A stretch of DNA of 64,000 nt from Marivirga salinae. Lineage in GTDB: Bacteria > Bacteroidota > Bacteroidia > Cytophagales > Cyclobacteriaceae. Both the position numbers and the translations under genes were made by a program. Location: NCBI RefSeq assembly GCF_030503855.1, contig NZ_CP129971.1, forward strand, positions 379,501 through 443,500. The letters run 5' to 3'. Below, piece by piece: positions 35,577-44,942 of this stretch. The notes under the pieces were generated by a model. It made no database searches, was not told the DNA's origin, and saw nothing but the letters and a program-made list of their open reading frames with translations. Numbering within the stretch: position 1 is the first letter of the stretch; each line of letters starts with the position of its first letter.

Positions 35577-35795
35577 GTGGATATTGACATAAAAATAGGA
35601 GAACAATTGGCACATTTAAGAAAATCAAAAGGCTTTACCCAAGAGCAATTGGCTTCTATTTTGGATTTACATGAAGACTATATTAGTAAAATAGAAAGAG
35701 GACTGAGGAGCCCATCCGTTAAAACTTTACTATTGATACTCGATAAATTAGAAGTGAAGTACTCTTATTTTTTTGCTTCTTTGGAGAGTAATTGA
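35577..35795 (+). CDS. XRE-family transcriptional regulator
   Basis: A 72-residue single helix-turn-helix protein: IGEQLAHLRKSKGFTQEQLA followed by LDLHEDYISKIERGLRSPSV, a textbook Cro/C1 fold. I prefer GTG 35577 over GTG 35541, since the added 12 residues are hydrophobic and unlike the family and the later start leaves room for a promoter between the divergent genes. It lacks a sensor domain, like controller proteins of restriction systems (C proteins), and lies just ahead of four 15-bp iterons that are possible binding sites. Confidence 0.8.
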   Translation: MDIDIKIGEQLAHLRKSKGFTQEQLASILDLHEDYISKIERGLRSPSVKTLLLILDKLEVKYSYFFASLESN

Positions 35796-35940
35796 ATTAG
35801 AATTCTCTTTTAGGTATGTTAAAAGCACTTTTGGTAATTGATTTGACTGGATTACTAATAAATTAATTAGTAACAATAAAATTAGTAATTTATTTATTAG
35901 TAATTTTTAAGTTAGTAGCCTTGGTATAACATTAAGAATT
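35796..35940 (+). promoter_or_regulatory. 15-bp iteron array with inverted copy
   Basis: Four direct repeats beginning ATTAGTAA (the last GTTAGTAG) start at 35866, 35881, 35896 and 35911, an exact 15-bp period. An inverted TTACTAAT at 35852-35859 makes a palindrome with the first copy, with a six-base centre. They follow the XRE gene by about 55 bases and precede a possible small transcript that ends at the terminator near 36017. Confidence 0.7.
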
Positions 35941-35996
35941 TTACTACTTTCATTATCAGGTAGCTCAAGATCTGGAAAATTGATGCAATCCATTAG

Positions 35997-36024
35997 AGGC
36001 GAGAAATTATCTCGCCTTTTTTTA
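35997..36024 (+). terminator. intrinsic terminator
   Basis: Perfect stem AGGCGAG / CTCGCCT with a seven-base loop, followed by a T run. It would end transcription starting at or near the iterons. Confidence 0.82.
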
Positions 36025-36500
36025 ATCTCTATTACACTTCTACGGTTCAATGATTACACTTCACCACTGCCAGATTATAATTATTCATTAGCCATAAATC
36101 TCTATTATGAAAAGGCTCAAGGTAAGGTTCTATAATCATTCATTTCAATCATATCAGTAGTCTAAAAGCTTCAAAAGTTATTTACTTAAGTGCTAATTCT
36201 ATTCTAGAAAAGAATTGGTGAAAAATAAAACTGAATTATACAATCTTTAAAATATGGTGAAAAATAGCTTTCGAAATCTTCTTCTGAAGGACTATAATGT
36301 ATTGTCGTAAAAGCATGTTACTATGCTTTTCATGTACTTTAGTACAATTAATAAATAAATCCTTTTTGAATGATCTGTAAAGAAATGTATTTACCTTTAT
36401 TTAGAGCGTTATATTTTCTTAAGATATTAATTAGAAATGATATGAATAACACAAGAATTTCTCGACATTAATAAAAGTGCAGCAATTTTAAAGTTTGAGT
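36025..36500 (+). other. leader region of the PAS kinase operon
   Basis: About 475 bases without a gene. The only clear structure is a hairpin AAAAGCAT / ATGCTTTT at 36309-36330 ending in four T. The kinase promoter must lie in the remaining 170 bases, but I cannot place it with confidence. Confidence 0.45.
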
Positions 36501-39500
36501 ATGAGTAAACTTAATTCCGAAAATAACAATTTCTTATACTTCAATCCTATACCCTCATGGATTTACGATTTGGAGAACTTTCATGTTCAAGATGTTAATC
36601 AAGCAGCTTTAGATCATTATGGTTACTTAAGGGAAGAATTTTTAAACCTAAACTTAACAGATTTAATACCTCTAACTGAACTTGAGAAAGTAAAGAAATC
36701 ACATACAGAATTAGAAGAAAAAGATAGTAACATTTTTTTTGGAACAATTGGTCATTATAAAAAGAACCACGAACTAATCCAGATGGAGGTTAGCGGACTG
36801 AAAATTGAATATGAAGGGCTGAATTGTATGCTTGTATCATGTCAAGATGTGACTGAAAAGCAAAATTACATTAAAAGACTAAAGGAATCTGAGGAAAGAT
36901 TAAAAGCTGCCACAGCTATAGCTAATCTTGGCTATTGGAGGTTGGAATTGGATGCCAATACTCTTTCATGGACTGATGAGGTCTACAGGATTTGGGGTAG
37001 AGAGCGGGATAGTTTTGAGCTTAATTATGAAAGCTTTTACCAAACTATCCATCCCAATGATCGAAGAGCTTTTGATGAAGAACAACAAGATTCTTTTGCA
37101 GGGATAAAAGATCATGAAATTGTGCACAGAATTCTTTTGCCAGATGGGAACATACGTTGGGTGCATGAGTTGGGTCGATTAATTAAAAATGAAAAGGGAA
37201 AGCCTATAGCTTTTGAGGGTACTGTTCAAGATGTAACGCAAAGTAAAAATGAAGAACAAAGATTAAAACTTCTGGAGAGTGTAGTAACTAATACGAATGA
37301 TGCAATTTTAATTACTGAAGCAGAACCCCTAGATGAGCCTGGTCCTAGAATTATTTATGTAAATGAAGCATTCACTAAAATGACAGGCTATTCAGCAGAG
37401 GAAGTAATTGGGAAAACGCCACGAATTTTACAAGGACCTGATTCGGACAAAAAGGAGTTAGCCAGGCTAGGAAAGGCACTACGTAATTGGAAAAGTTGTG
37501 AAGTTACTACCTTAAATTATAAAAAAAACGGGGAAGAATTTTGGATCAATTTCACTATTTCGCCAGTTGCTAACGAAAACGGCTGGTACACCCATTGGGT
37601 GGCAATAGAGCGGGATGTAACTGAACAAAAGCTTAAAGAGATAGAAAAAGAACTTTTAGGAAGAATCAGCTTGAATTTTAAAATTGAAAATGACCTAACC
37701 ACTTCTACTAAGGAATTATGTAAAACTGTAAATCAATTTGGTAAGTTCGATTTTGTAGAAATATGGATACCTAATATTGAAAATTCTAAAATCCAACTGA
37801 TTGCCAAACATGTAAGGACCAGTTTTGGTAATGTTTTTTATAAAAACAGCAAAGCCGTAAAATCCACTTCTATTGCTGAAGGATTACAAGGCACGGTAAT
37901 GCAAAAACGAACATCCATTCTTTGGAAAGATGTTAATATTAATGAAGATTTTGTTCGTAAAGAAGCTGCCAAGAAAGCTGGTATTGAAACAGTACTAGGA
38001 ATACCACTATTCTTTGATAAAAAAGTTATAGGAGTGCTTGTGATCGGTACTCAAAACGAAATCTCATATTTAAAAAAGTATGTAAAGATATTTGAACAAT
38101 TTCAGAAATTTATTGGCTCAGAAATAAGTAGAAAAAAGCTTGAGAATGATTTAAGTCATCTTTATCAAGCTGTCCCTGATATTTTATGTTTAGCTGATTT
38201 TAAGGGGAGGTTTCAGAAAATGAACAAAGCAGGTTGTCATTTATTGGGATATTCAGAGGAAGAAATCCTATATCGTAATTTTGTTGAATTTTCACACCCT
38301 GAGGATCAAAATATTTTAAGTAATGCGCTTACAAAATTAAATAAGGGAAAAACCTCAATTAAATTCGAAAATCGTTATTTATCCAAAAATGGTAGTATTA
38401 TTTGGTTAAGCTGGACTTGTAATTCAGATGTAAAGGAGGGGTTGATTTATGCTACAGCAAAAAATATAACAGAAGAAAAAAAGCTTAAGGAATTGAACCG
38501 ACAAGCTAACACACTTGCCAAAATTGGAAGCTGGGAAATAGATGTTTTACAAGAAAAGATATTTTGGTCTGACATGGTTCATCAATTGCATGAAACAGAT
38601 TCAAGAACTTTTGTACCACAAATAGATGGCGTAATTAATTTTTACAGAGAGGATTTTCGTGAAATGGTTAAGTCATGTAGGGATAATTGCATTGAATTCG
38701 GGCTAGACTTTGATTTTGAAGCTATTTTAGTTACTGCTAATAAAAATGAGCGATGGGTGAGGGCTATTGGTACAGCTGAATTAATAGATGGAGAATGCAA
38801 AAGGCTTTATGGTAGTTTTCAGGATATTCATGATCAAAAGGAAGCAGAAGTGCGTTTGCAATCTTTAGCTGATAATTTACCTGGTGTAGTTTTTCAATAT
38901 ATTTTGTTACCTGATGGAACGGACACATTGAAATATGTAACGAATGGTGCAAAACAAGTGTGGGGTTTTCGACCAGAAGAGATAGTTCAAAACAATGAAT
39001 TAGTCTGGAATCAAATTAAAGCGGGGGGAAATTTCGATGAGGTACAGAAAAGTATTCAAGAATCCATTCGGTCAAAATCAAAATGGACTGCGAGATGGAA
39101 GTATGTTTTACCGAGTGGTGAATTTAGAACTCATTTAGGTTATGGCGCTCCATACTTTTTATCTGATGGATCGATTTCCTTTAATTCTGTGATTTTAGAT
39201 ATCACCCAAGAAGCCAAAAATGAAGAGCTTTTAGAACAGGCAACATCAATGGCAAAGATTGGCAGTTGGGAACTAGAGATGGTCAACCAAAATGAGGACT
39301 CCATGTATTGGTCACCGATGACTAAAGATATTTTAGAAGTTGATGACAACTACAACCCGTCACTAACAGGAGGGTTTGAGTTTTATGTTGAAGAAAGTAA
39401 GCAATTAATACAAAAAGCGGTTGATGAGTTAATAAAGGATGGGAAAGAATTTGATGAAGAGCTGCTCATTATAACGGGATCAGGAAAGGAAAAATGGATA

Positions 39501-41411
39501 AGATGTATAGGTAAAAGTGAACGAACGCAAGGCTCATGTGTTAAAATATTCGGAAGTTTTCAAGATATTAATAAAGCTAAATCTTTAGAATTTCAAATAA
39601 GTGAAATATTGGGCAGTATATCAGATGCTTTTTATGCCTTGGATAACCACTGGAATTTCACATATTTTAACAAAGCAGCGGAAAGATTATTGAAATTAGA
39701 AGCGGCAAATGTAATTGGGAAAAGTATATGGGAAATTTTCCCTAGTTCAATTAACACACCGCTAGAAAAGATTTATCATCAGGTTACCAAAACAGGTACA
39801 CCTGAAACTTTTGAATATTATTTTCCTGGCGATGGAAAATGGTATGAAATAAATGCTTACCCATCTAGGACTGGGTTATCATCCTTTTTCAAAAATATTG
39901 ATGATCGAAGAAAAGCTGCGGAAGACTTAAGAAAGGCATATGAAGAGAAAAACACAATATTGGAAAGTATTGGAGATGCTTTTATTGCAATCGATAAAAA
40001 CTGGATCGTCACCTACTGGAATAAAGCTGCTGAGGAATTTATAGGGCGTAAAAGAGAAGAGATTATAGGAGAAAATTTGTGGGATGTATTTCCAGATGCT
40101 ATTGATACTGTATTTTATGAGCAGTACCATAAAGCTGTAGAAACCAATGAGTCAATCACTTTTGAAGAATATTATTCAACTATTGGGAAATGGTTTGATA
40201 TAACAGCTTACCCTTCTGATGAAGGCTTAACTATTTATTTTAAAGACATTTCATTAAGAAAGGAAGCAGATATTCGGCTACAAAAAGCTAATGAAAGATT
40301 TGAGAAAGTGACCGAAGCCACCAATGATGCTATTTGGGATTGGGATATTGAAAATAATACTTTTTATAGGTCAGAAGCAATAGACAACTTTTTTGGCAAC
40401 GATACTGCAAAAAAACTTTCCGAGGAAGAATTTTGGAAAGATAAATTTCATCCAGAAGATCTTGATTATGTAAAGGAAACTGTAAATAATTGTTTAAATG
40501 ATCCTTTATGTGACCGATTGGAAACACAGTATCGAGTTATTAATGCTCAAAATAAAATTGTATTTGTTAAAGACCGTGCTTTGATTGTTCGTAATAGTGA
40601 TGGGAAAGCTATTAGAATGCTAGGGGCTATGACAGATATTACTGAGCGTAAGAACTTTGAACAAAAATTATTAGAACTCAATAGCTCCTTAAAAAAATAT
40701 ACTAAAGAGCTTGAACTATCGAATGAAGAATTAGAGCAGTTTGCTTATATCGCCTCTCATGATTTACAGGAACCTTTGCGCATGGTTTCAAGTTTTATGG
40801 ATCTATTGAGTAAAAAATACGAGGATAGCCTAGATGAAAAAGCACTGCAGTATATTTATTTTGCAACTGATGGGGCTAAGCGTATGAAGAAGATTATTTT
40901 AGATTTATTAGAATATTCTAGGGCAGGAAAATTTGATGCTGCTCCTGTCAAAATAAACATGAATAAAATTACAGAAGATTACCAAGTATTAAGGAAAAAA
41001 CTAATTGCTGAAAAAAATGCTGTTATAAAAATTGATAACTTACCGACCATTCAATCCTATACTGCTCCATTAACACAAACCATTCATAGTCTTATGGATA
41101 ATGCTATAAGATATAGTAAAGACGACCTCAAGCCTAGAATTCGTATCTTTTCTCAGGAATTGGATGAGTATTGGCAGATTGGTGTGGAAGATAATGGAAT
41201 TGGAATAGACCCGCAGTTTTTTGATAAAATATTTGTCATTTTTCAACGACTACATAATAAAAATAAATACACCGGCACAGGTGTTGGACTATCAATTGCT
41301 AAAAAGCATGTGGAATCATGGGGAGGTAAAATATGGCTAGAATCTTCAGTAGGGAAAGGGTCTACTTTTTATTTTACAATACCAAAGAAAAGTAAAAATG
41401 AAAAATTATGA
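36501..41411 (+). CDS. multi-PAS/GAF hybrid sensor histidine kinase (phytochrome-kinase type)
   Basis: A soluble 1636-residue kinase without membrane helices. I count about ten PAS/PAC modules, with one GAF domain near residues 395-545. The third PAS (about 258-380) is LOV-like: GKTPRILQGPDSD near 303 aligns with the flavin motif GRNCRFLQGP but lacks the photoactive Cys. Two adjacent PAS units near 1030-1260 are internal repeats of each other. The HisKA domain has the phospho-acceptor in YIASHDLQEPLRMVSS (His near 1420), then HATPase_c with LMDNAIRYSKDD, EDNGIGID and GTGVGLSIAKKH. I start at ATG 36501, just inside a TTG. Its stop overlaps the regulator gene by ATGA. Confidence 0.92.
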   Translation: MSKLNSENNNFLYFNPIPSWIYDLENFHVQDVNQAALDHYGYLREEFLNLNLTDLIPLTELEKVKKSHTELEEKDSNIFFGTIGHYKKNHELIQMEVSGLKIEYEGLNCMLVSCQDVTEKQNYIKRLKESEERLKAATAIANLGYWRLELDANTLSWTDEVYRIWGRERDSFELNYESFYQTIHPNDRRAFDEEQQDSFAGIKDHEIVHRILLPDGNIRWVHELGRLIKNEKGKPIAFEGTVQDVTQSKNEEQRLKLLESVVTNTNDAILITEAEPLDEPGPRIIYVNEAFTKMTGYSAEEVIGKTPRILQGPDSDKKELARLGKALRNWKSCEVTTLNYKKNGEEFWINFTISPVANENGWYTHWVAIERDVTEQKLKEIEKELLGRISLNFKIENDLTTSTKELCKTVNQFGKFDFVEIWIPNIENSKIQLIAKHVRTSFGNVFYKNSKAVKSTSIAEGLQGTVMQKRTSILWKDVNINEDFVRKEAAKKAGIETVLGIPLFFDKKVIGVLVIGTQNEISYLKKYVKIFEQFQKFIGSEISRKKLENDLSHLYQAVPDILCLADFKGRFQKMNKAGCHLLGYSEEEILYRNFVEFSHPEDQNILSNALTKLNKGKTSIKFENRYLSKNGSIIWLSWTCNSDVKEGLIYATAKNITEEKKLKELNRQANTLAKIGSWEIDVLQEKIFWSDMVHQLHETDSRTFVPQIDGVINFYREDFREMVKSCRDNCIEFGLDFDFEAILVTANKNERWVRAIGTAELIDGECKRLYGSFQDIHDQKEAEVRLQSLADNLPGVVFQYILLPDGTDTLKYVTNGAKQVWGFRPEEIVQNNELVWNQIKAGGNFDEVQKSIQESIRSKSKWTARWKYVLPSGEFRTHLGYGAPYFLSDGSISFNSVILDITQEAKNEELLEQATSMAKIGSWELEMVNQNEDSMYWSPMTKDILEVDDNYNPSLTGGFEFYVEESKQLIQKAVDELIKDGKEFDEELLIITGSGKEKWIRCIGKSERTQGSCVKIFGSFQDINKAKSLEFQISEILGSISDAFYALDNHWNFTYFNKAAERLLKLEAANVIGKSIWEIFPSSINTPLEKIYHQVTKTGTPETFEYYFPGDGKWYEINAYPSRTGLSSFFKNIDDRRKAAEDLRKAYEEKNTILESIGDAFIAIDKNWIVTYWNKAAEEFIGRKREEIIGENLWDVFPDAIDTVFYEQYHKAVETNESITFEEYYSTIGKWFDITAYPSDEGLTIYFKDISLRKEADIRLQKANERFEKVTEATNDAIWDWDIENNTFYRSEAIDNFFGNDTAKKLSEEEFWKDKFHPEDLDYVKETVNNCLNDPLCDRLETQYRVINAQNKIVFVKDRALIVRNSDGKAIRMLGAMTDITERKNFEQKLLELNSSLKKYTKELELSNEELEQFAYIASHDLQEPLRMVSSFMDLLSKKYEDSLDEKALQYIYFATDGAKRMKKIILDLLEYSRAGKFDAAPVKINMNKITEDYQVLRKKLIAEKNAVIKIDNLPTIQSYTAPLTQTIHSLMDNAIRYSKDDLKPRIRIFSQELDEYWQIGVEDNGIGIDPQFFDKIFVIFQRLHNKNKYTGTGVGLSIAKKHVESWGGKIWLESSVGKGSTFYFTIPKKSKNEKL

Positions 41412-41836
41412 AAGAAGCACATATTTTATTAGTTGAGGATAATGAGGGAGATATATTTCTTACCTTAAATGCTTTTGAAGAATGTAAAATTAAAGCGGAA
41501 ATCAGTGTTGCTCGAAATGGGCAGGAAGCATTAGATTTTTTATTTCAAAAAAATAATGACCAAAATTCACAGTTACCTGATTTGATCTTATTGGATATTA
41601 ACCTTCCAATTTTTACAGGGCATGATATATTACAACAAATAAAGGAAGATACTGATCTAAAGAAAATACCAGTTATTATGCTTACTACCTCCTCTAATCC
41701 GAAGGATATAAACAAAGCTTATGAGAACCATTGTAATAGTTATGTCGAAAAGCCTCTTGATATGGACGAATTTTTAAATGCAATATTGAAAATAGAAGAG
41801 TTTTGGTTGCAGTTATCGACTTTACCAAAATCATGA
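41408..41836 (+). CDS. Rcp1-type single-domain response regulator
   Basis: A 142-residue receiver without an output domain. Acidic pocket residues lie in LLVEDNEGD (about 8-15), the phospho-acceptor Asp63 in LILLDINLP, the switch Thr in MLTTSSNP and the conserved Lys in YVEKPLD. This Rcp type is typical of cognate regulators of phytochrome-like kinases. It overlaps the kinase stop by four bases (ATGA), so the two are a dedicated pair. With no DNA-binding domain it probably passes phosphate onward or binds a protein partner. Confidence 0.93.
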   Translation: MKEAHILLVEDNEGDIFLTLNAFEECKIKAEISVARNGQEALDFLFQKNNDQNSQLPDLILLDINLPIFTGHDILQQIKEDTDLKKIPVIMLTTSSNPKDINKAYENHCNSYVEKPLDMDEFLNAILKIEEFWLQLSTLPKS

Positions 41837-41929
41837 TATAAATACAACATCAATAGACCTGTAGAAAGAAAATCTAATTATAGATGTTGCTAAAGTCAAA
41901 ATAGCAAGGATTTTACTTTCTTCATTCAA

Positions 41930-42860
41930 ATTCCTGGGGCTAACTCAACGCAGCTAACAGCTGCACCTCAAACGGGTGGTGGGGAATTTGGGAAAGGATG
42001 TGGAATGCTTCCTATCGTATTAGCACAACAGTTTGATCAAGGCACCATGCGGGTTGATGAGGGCAGGTGAACGCAGGAAGAGCGGTTGCAAATAATGGAG
42101 TTTACGGAATGGTTTGCAATCCGCTGTGTGTCGAGCCGTCTGCGAGTGCGACCCCGGGTGGTAGACCGAGAGTGACCGAAGGGAACGGGGGCTAGCAATG
42201 AGCGGAGAGTAACGGAGCGAACAAGGCTTGGCGTGGTTTTTAGTTAAAAAAAGCTGTAGCCGTTTTAATCATAAACTCTAACAGCTTTTTTTAAAAACCA
42301 TGACAAGCCGCAGCCCGGGGGCGCCCGCAGGCGAGCCTAACTCTGGCAACCGGGGGCTGTTACTTTTAAATGGAGTTTACGGAATTTTAAAGGAACAGAC
42401 CAGGGAGGTTGCCGTGATGTACTTGGGCTAAGCTGCAAGGGGCATGACAGCACTTGCCCCGAAGGGGTTGGCTTTTGGCTTTAAATACCTTATAAATTAA
42501 CACTTATTTAAAGCCTGAAGCCAATGCTGGCGAGACCCTTTGCCGCAGCCCAAGGGCAGCACACCATAGTGCCTGGCCGTGCGGCTGGTATATCAAACAA
42601 CAACTTTTTGGCTTGGGAGCCAAAAAGACCGCTTCCTTTTGCTTTTTTACCTCTTTATCTGCTTAACAAAAAAAAAGCAAAAGCTATGAGGGAAGGATTG
42701 TGCGGGTAAGTGCGGTTGGTTAGCCGAGGGCCTTTGATTTACCCTTTAGGGAAATTAAAGGCTTTCGGCTGAGGGAGCCATGGGCTTTGGCTAATTTTTT
42801 GGATTGTGGAAGGGATGTAGGGAAATTAGGCAATGCGCATGGTTTAAGCATGGTAGAAGA
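41930..42860. repeat. GC-rich, hairpin-dense non-coding island
   Basis: About 0.9 kb markedly richer in G and C than the surroundings, with no credible gene. Visible stems include GCGGTTGC/GCAATCCGC at 42082-42123 and AAAAAGCTGT/ACAGCTTTTT at 42246-42292. Others are CTTTTTGGCT/AGCCAAAAAG at 42604-42627, a long imperfect pair at 42632-42695, and AGCCGAGGGCCTTT/AAAGGCTTTCGGCT at 42722-42770. The 16-mer ATGGAGTTTACGGAAT occurs twice (42095 and 42370). It looks like a mobile or expandable non-coding repeat family rather than decayed genes. Confidence 0.6.
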
Positions 42861-43002
42861 CTGTGAATTGAGGTTTATTTAAAGCACTTAGATTTGTGAT
42901 CTGAATATGCATTTGCTATAAAATGGATATTCTGGATTTGGAATTGTTGTTAAGAATGTTTTTGTAAGTTGAAGTATTAAGAAGTACAAAGTATTATATT
43001 TT

Positions 43003-43049
43003 ACAGAATAAGAATATGATTTAACATATCCTTATTCTGTTTTTTTTTA
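43003..43049 (+). terminator. strong intrinsic terminator
   Basis: Stem ACAGAATAAG / CTTATTCTGT with an inner ATATG/CATAT extension, followed by nine T. It marks the right boundary of the GC-rich island region. Confidence 0.82.
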
Positions 43050-43102
43050 AAATAATTTACGCACTCACAAATTTTTAAGATATTTCATCTAATATTTTTT
43101 TA

Positions 43103-43579
43103 TTAAAACTTAGCTATCAGCCTGATAGGCATTAATAAGGACTGCTTAGTTAATCTAAAACGAATTTTCGTGTAAAATTCAATTTTTTCAATCAACCTTA
43201 AATTTAATGCAATACATATTTCCTCAAGTTCGGTTCCTGTACACTTGGCACATTGATCCCATATATTAATGTGGCCAACTTTTAAATCTTTAAAACAGGT
43301 CAAACCACATTTGGAGAAAATGGATTGAAATTCTGATAATGCTAAGCATGTATTCATCAATTTAAAATTTCCATACCCTGCCCTTTTATCTAAAAACAGC
43401 TGGTTTAAGAAGTCAAGGCTGACTTCTTTATTTCTTTTATACCCTCTCCAATTTGTATCAGGTTCTATCTGTATTATATTAAATTTTGGCTCTGATTTTA
43501 ATGAATTATTATTTTGAGAATATCCTTGATAAATTGTCAAATAAATTAATCCAACAATTAAAAGTCCGATTCTATTCAT
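43103..43579 (-). CDS. exported hypothetical protein, 158 aa
   Basis: Begins with a signal peptide (RIGLLIVGLIYLTIYQGYSQ, cleavage likely after residue 21). The mature part contains seven Cys-rich positions in a core such as SKCGLTCFKDLKVGHINIWDQC, suggesting disulfides in the periplasm. No domain recognised. It stands alone on the minus strand, downstream of a 137-base imperfect inverted repeat. Confidence 0.6.
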   Translation of the reverse strand: MNRIGLLIVGLIYLTIYQGYSQNNNSLKSEPKFNIIQIEPDTNWRGYKRNKEVSLDFLNQLFLDKRAGYGNFKLMNTCLALSEFQSIFSKCGLTCFKDLKVGHINIWDQCAKCTGTELEEICIALNLRLIEKIEFYTKIRFRLTKQSLLMPIRLIAKF

Positions 43580-43626
43580 TTGATACCTTAGTTAAAAGCT
43601 GCGAAATTTGTTATTGAAGTTTGATG

Positions 43627-43763
43627 ACAGCAGTTATCGGTTAAAGCAAGTGCGTTAGTGCAAAGTTTTAAAATATCTTCCTTTTGGATTAAGTTTTCAT
43701 GTGTTAATAGTAACAATTAAGCACTGCAGATTGCACTTGCCATAACCGAATATAGTTGCTGTT
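43627..43763. repeat. long imperfect inverted repeat between accessory genes
   Basis: Arms of roughly 35 bases: on the plus strand ACAGCAGTTATCGGTTAAAG then CAAGTGC, and reading back from 43763 on the minus strand ACAGCAACTATATTCGGTTA then TGGCAAGTGC. The loop is about 60 bases. It occupies nearly the whole gap between the SMP-30-like and the 158-aa genes. Confidence 0.7.
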
Positions 43764-44874
43764 ATTTTTCTAGTTTATATTTGGAAATATGAGGAGATAC
43801 ATCTCCACCAAAATATAAATAGCCGTTATGCTCTTCAACTGAAGTGGCTTCAGCTACGACCTCACCCGTTGTGTCGTGATATGCTTTTAAAATTTCTCCA
43901 TTCTTACTCAAATGCATAATCATCCCATAAGGAACCGCCTCTGGTTGCAATATAGATGGGAGACCATAAACTAGTTTTTTAGCCATAGGTTTTGGATGTA
44001 TTTCATCTAGTGATTTATTTCTTTTAGTAGAAAATCCAAGCCAAAAACTTCCGTCAGATCTTCTTGAAATTCCATTTGGAAACCCTGGTAAATTATCTAT
44101 AAATACATCCTTAGTTCCCTTTTTATCACCTTTAAGCCAATATCTAATTATTCTATATTTTGCCGTTTCAACCATTAAAACAAAATCATCATTTTCAGAA
44201 ACTGCAACACCGTTTCCAAAATATGTTCCATTAATCAGGGTCTTTACTTTTTCAGTTTGTGGATTGTATCTGTAAAGTCCTCCATCTGGTTTAGATTCCA
44301 TTAATATTTTCCAGATATGCTTATTGCTAAAATCCACTTTTGATGATGTATTAGTGAAATATATATTACCGTCTTTAGCAATATCAACATCATTTGGTAT
44401 TAAGAACTTGTTTCCGTTTTCATCTTTACTAGCTAAAGTTTTAATTTCACCATTTTGGTTAATGCTTATCAAGCCCCGTTCTAAGTCTCCACCAATAAGA
44501 TTTTGATTACTATCAAAATGTAATCCCGTTACCCAAGATTCTGAATTTGCAAACACAGAAACTTTTCCTGACGGATCAATTTTTAAAACTCTACCATCTG
44601 TGAAGTCTGTTTTGGAAATATGTACTCCAGCATACAAATTCCCTTGATTGTCTACTGCAATATCCTCTGGACCAAACCAACCATCTAGATCTATCTGTTC
44701 AGTTGATTTTAACAATTCATTTTCAGCAAGCACTCCTTCAAGTTTTGGCATTTTTGGAGGGTTCCATGCTACTGGACTTATTGCTCTTGAATTATACATA
44801 ATAGCCATAAAGGATATTGCTATTGTGGCAATTATTATGGCAAACGCTAGCGTTATTTTTCTTGTGATTTTCAT
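43762..44874 (-). CDS. SMP-30/strictosidine-synthase-like beta-propeller protein
   Basis: A 370-residue protein with an N-terminal membrane anchor or signal (about residues 7-28) followed by a six-bladed propeller. Family blocks include GPEDIAVDNQGNLYAGVH near 65-82, FLIPNDVDIAKDGNIYFTN near 160 and FGNGVAVSENDDFVLMVETA near 215. YRIIRYWLKG and LPGFPNGISRRSDGSFWLGF near 265 complete the pattern. This is the layout of adipocyte-plasma-membrane-associated/strictosidine-synthase-like proteins, usually esterases or lactonases. It acts outside the cytoplasm. The closest regulator gene, of the Crp/Fnr type, lies 68 bases upstream on the same strand. Confidence 0.85.
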   Translation of the reverse strand: MKITRKITLAFAIIIATIAISFMAIMYNSRAISPVAWNPPKMPKLEGVLAENELLKSTEQIDLDGWFGPEDIAVDNQGNLYAGVHISKTDFTDGRVLKIDPSGKVSVFANSESWVTGLHFDSNQNLIGGDLERGLISINQNGEIKTLASKDENGNKFLIPNDVDIAKDGNIYFTNTSSKVDFSNKHIWKILMESKPDGGLYRYNPQTEKVKTLINGTYFGNGVAVSENDDFVLMVETAKYRIIRYWLKGDKKGTKDVFIDNLPGFPNGISRRSDGSFWLGFSTKRNKSLDEIHPKPMAKKLVYGLPSILQPEAVPYGMIMHLSKNGEILKAYHDTTGEVVAEATSVEEHNGYLYFGGDVSPHISKYKLEK

Positions 44875-44942
44875 TGTGTTTATATATTTGATTTATAAAA
44901 CACAAAGAAACGACTGTCCTAATATCTAAACGTTGACATTTG

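Noticed and set aside
42524..42709. 61-aa frame in the GC-rich island
   Set aside because: It coincides with long hairpins and shows no protein-like composition; I treat it as an artefact of a repeated non-coding element.
42722..42800. attC-like site in the GC-rich island (GTTAGCC ... GGCTAAT)
   Set aside because: The motif pair is inside-out relative to attC order (RYYYAAC first, GTTRRRY last), so it is just a hairpin.
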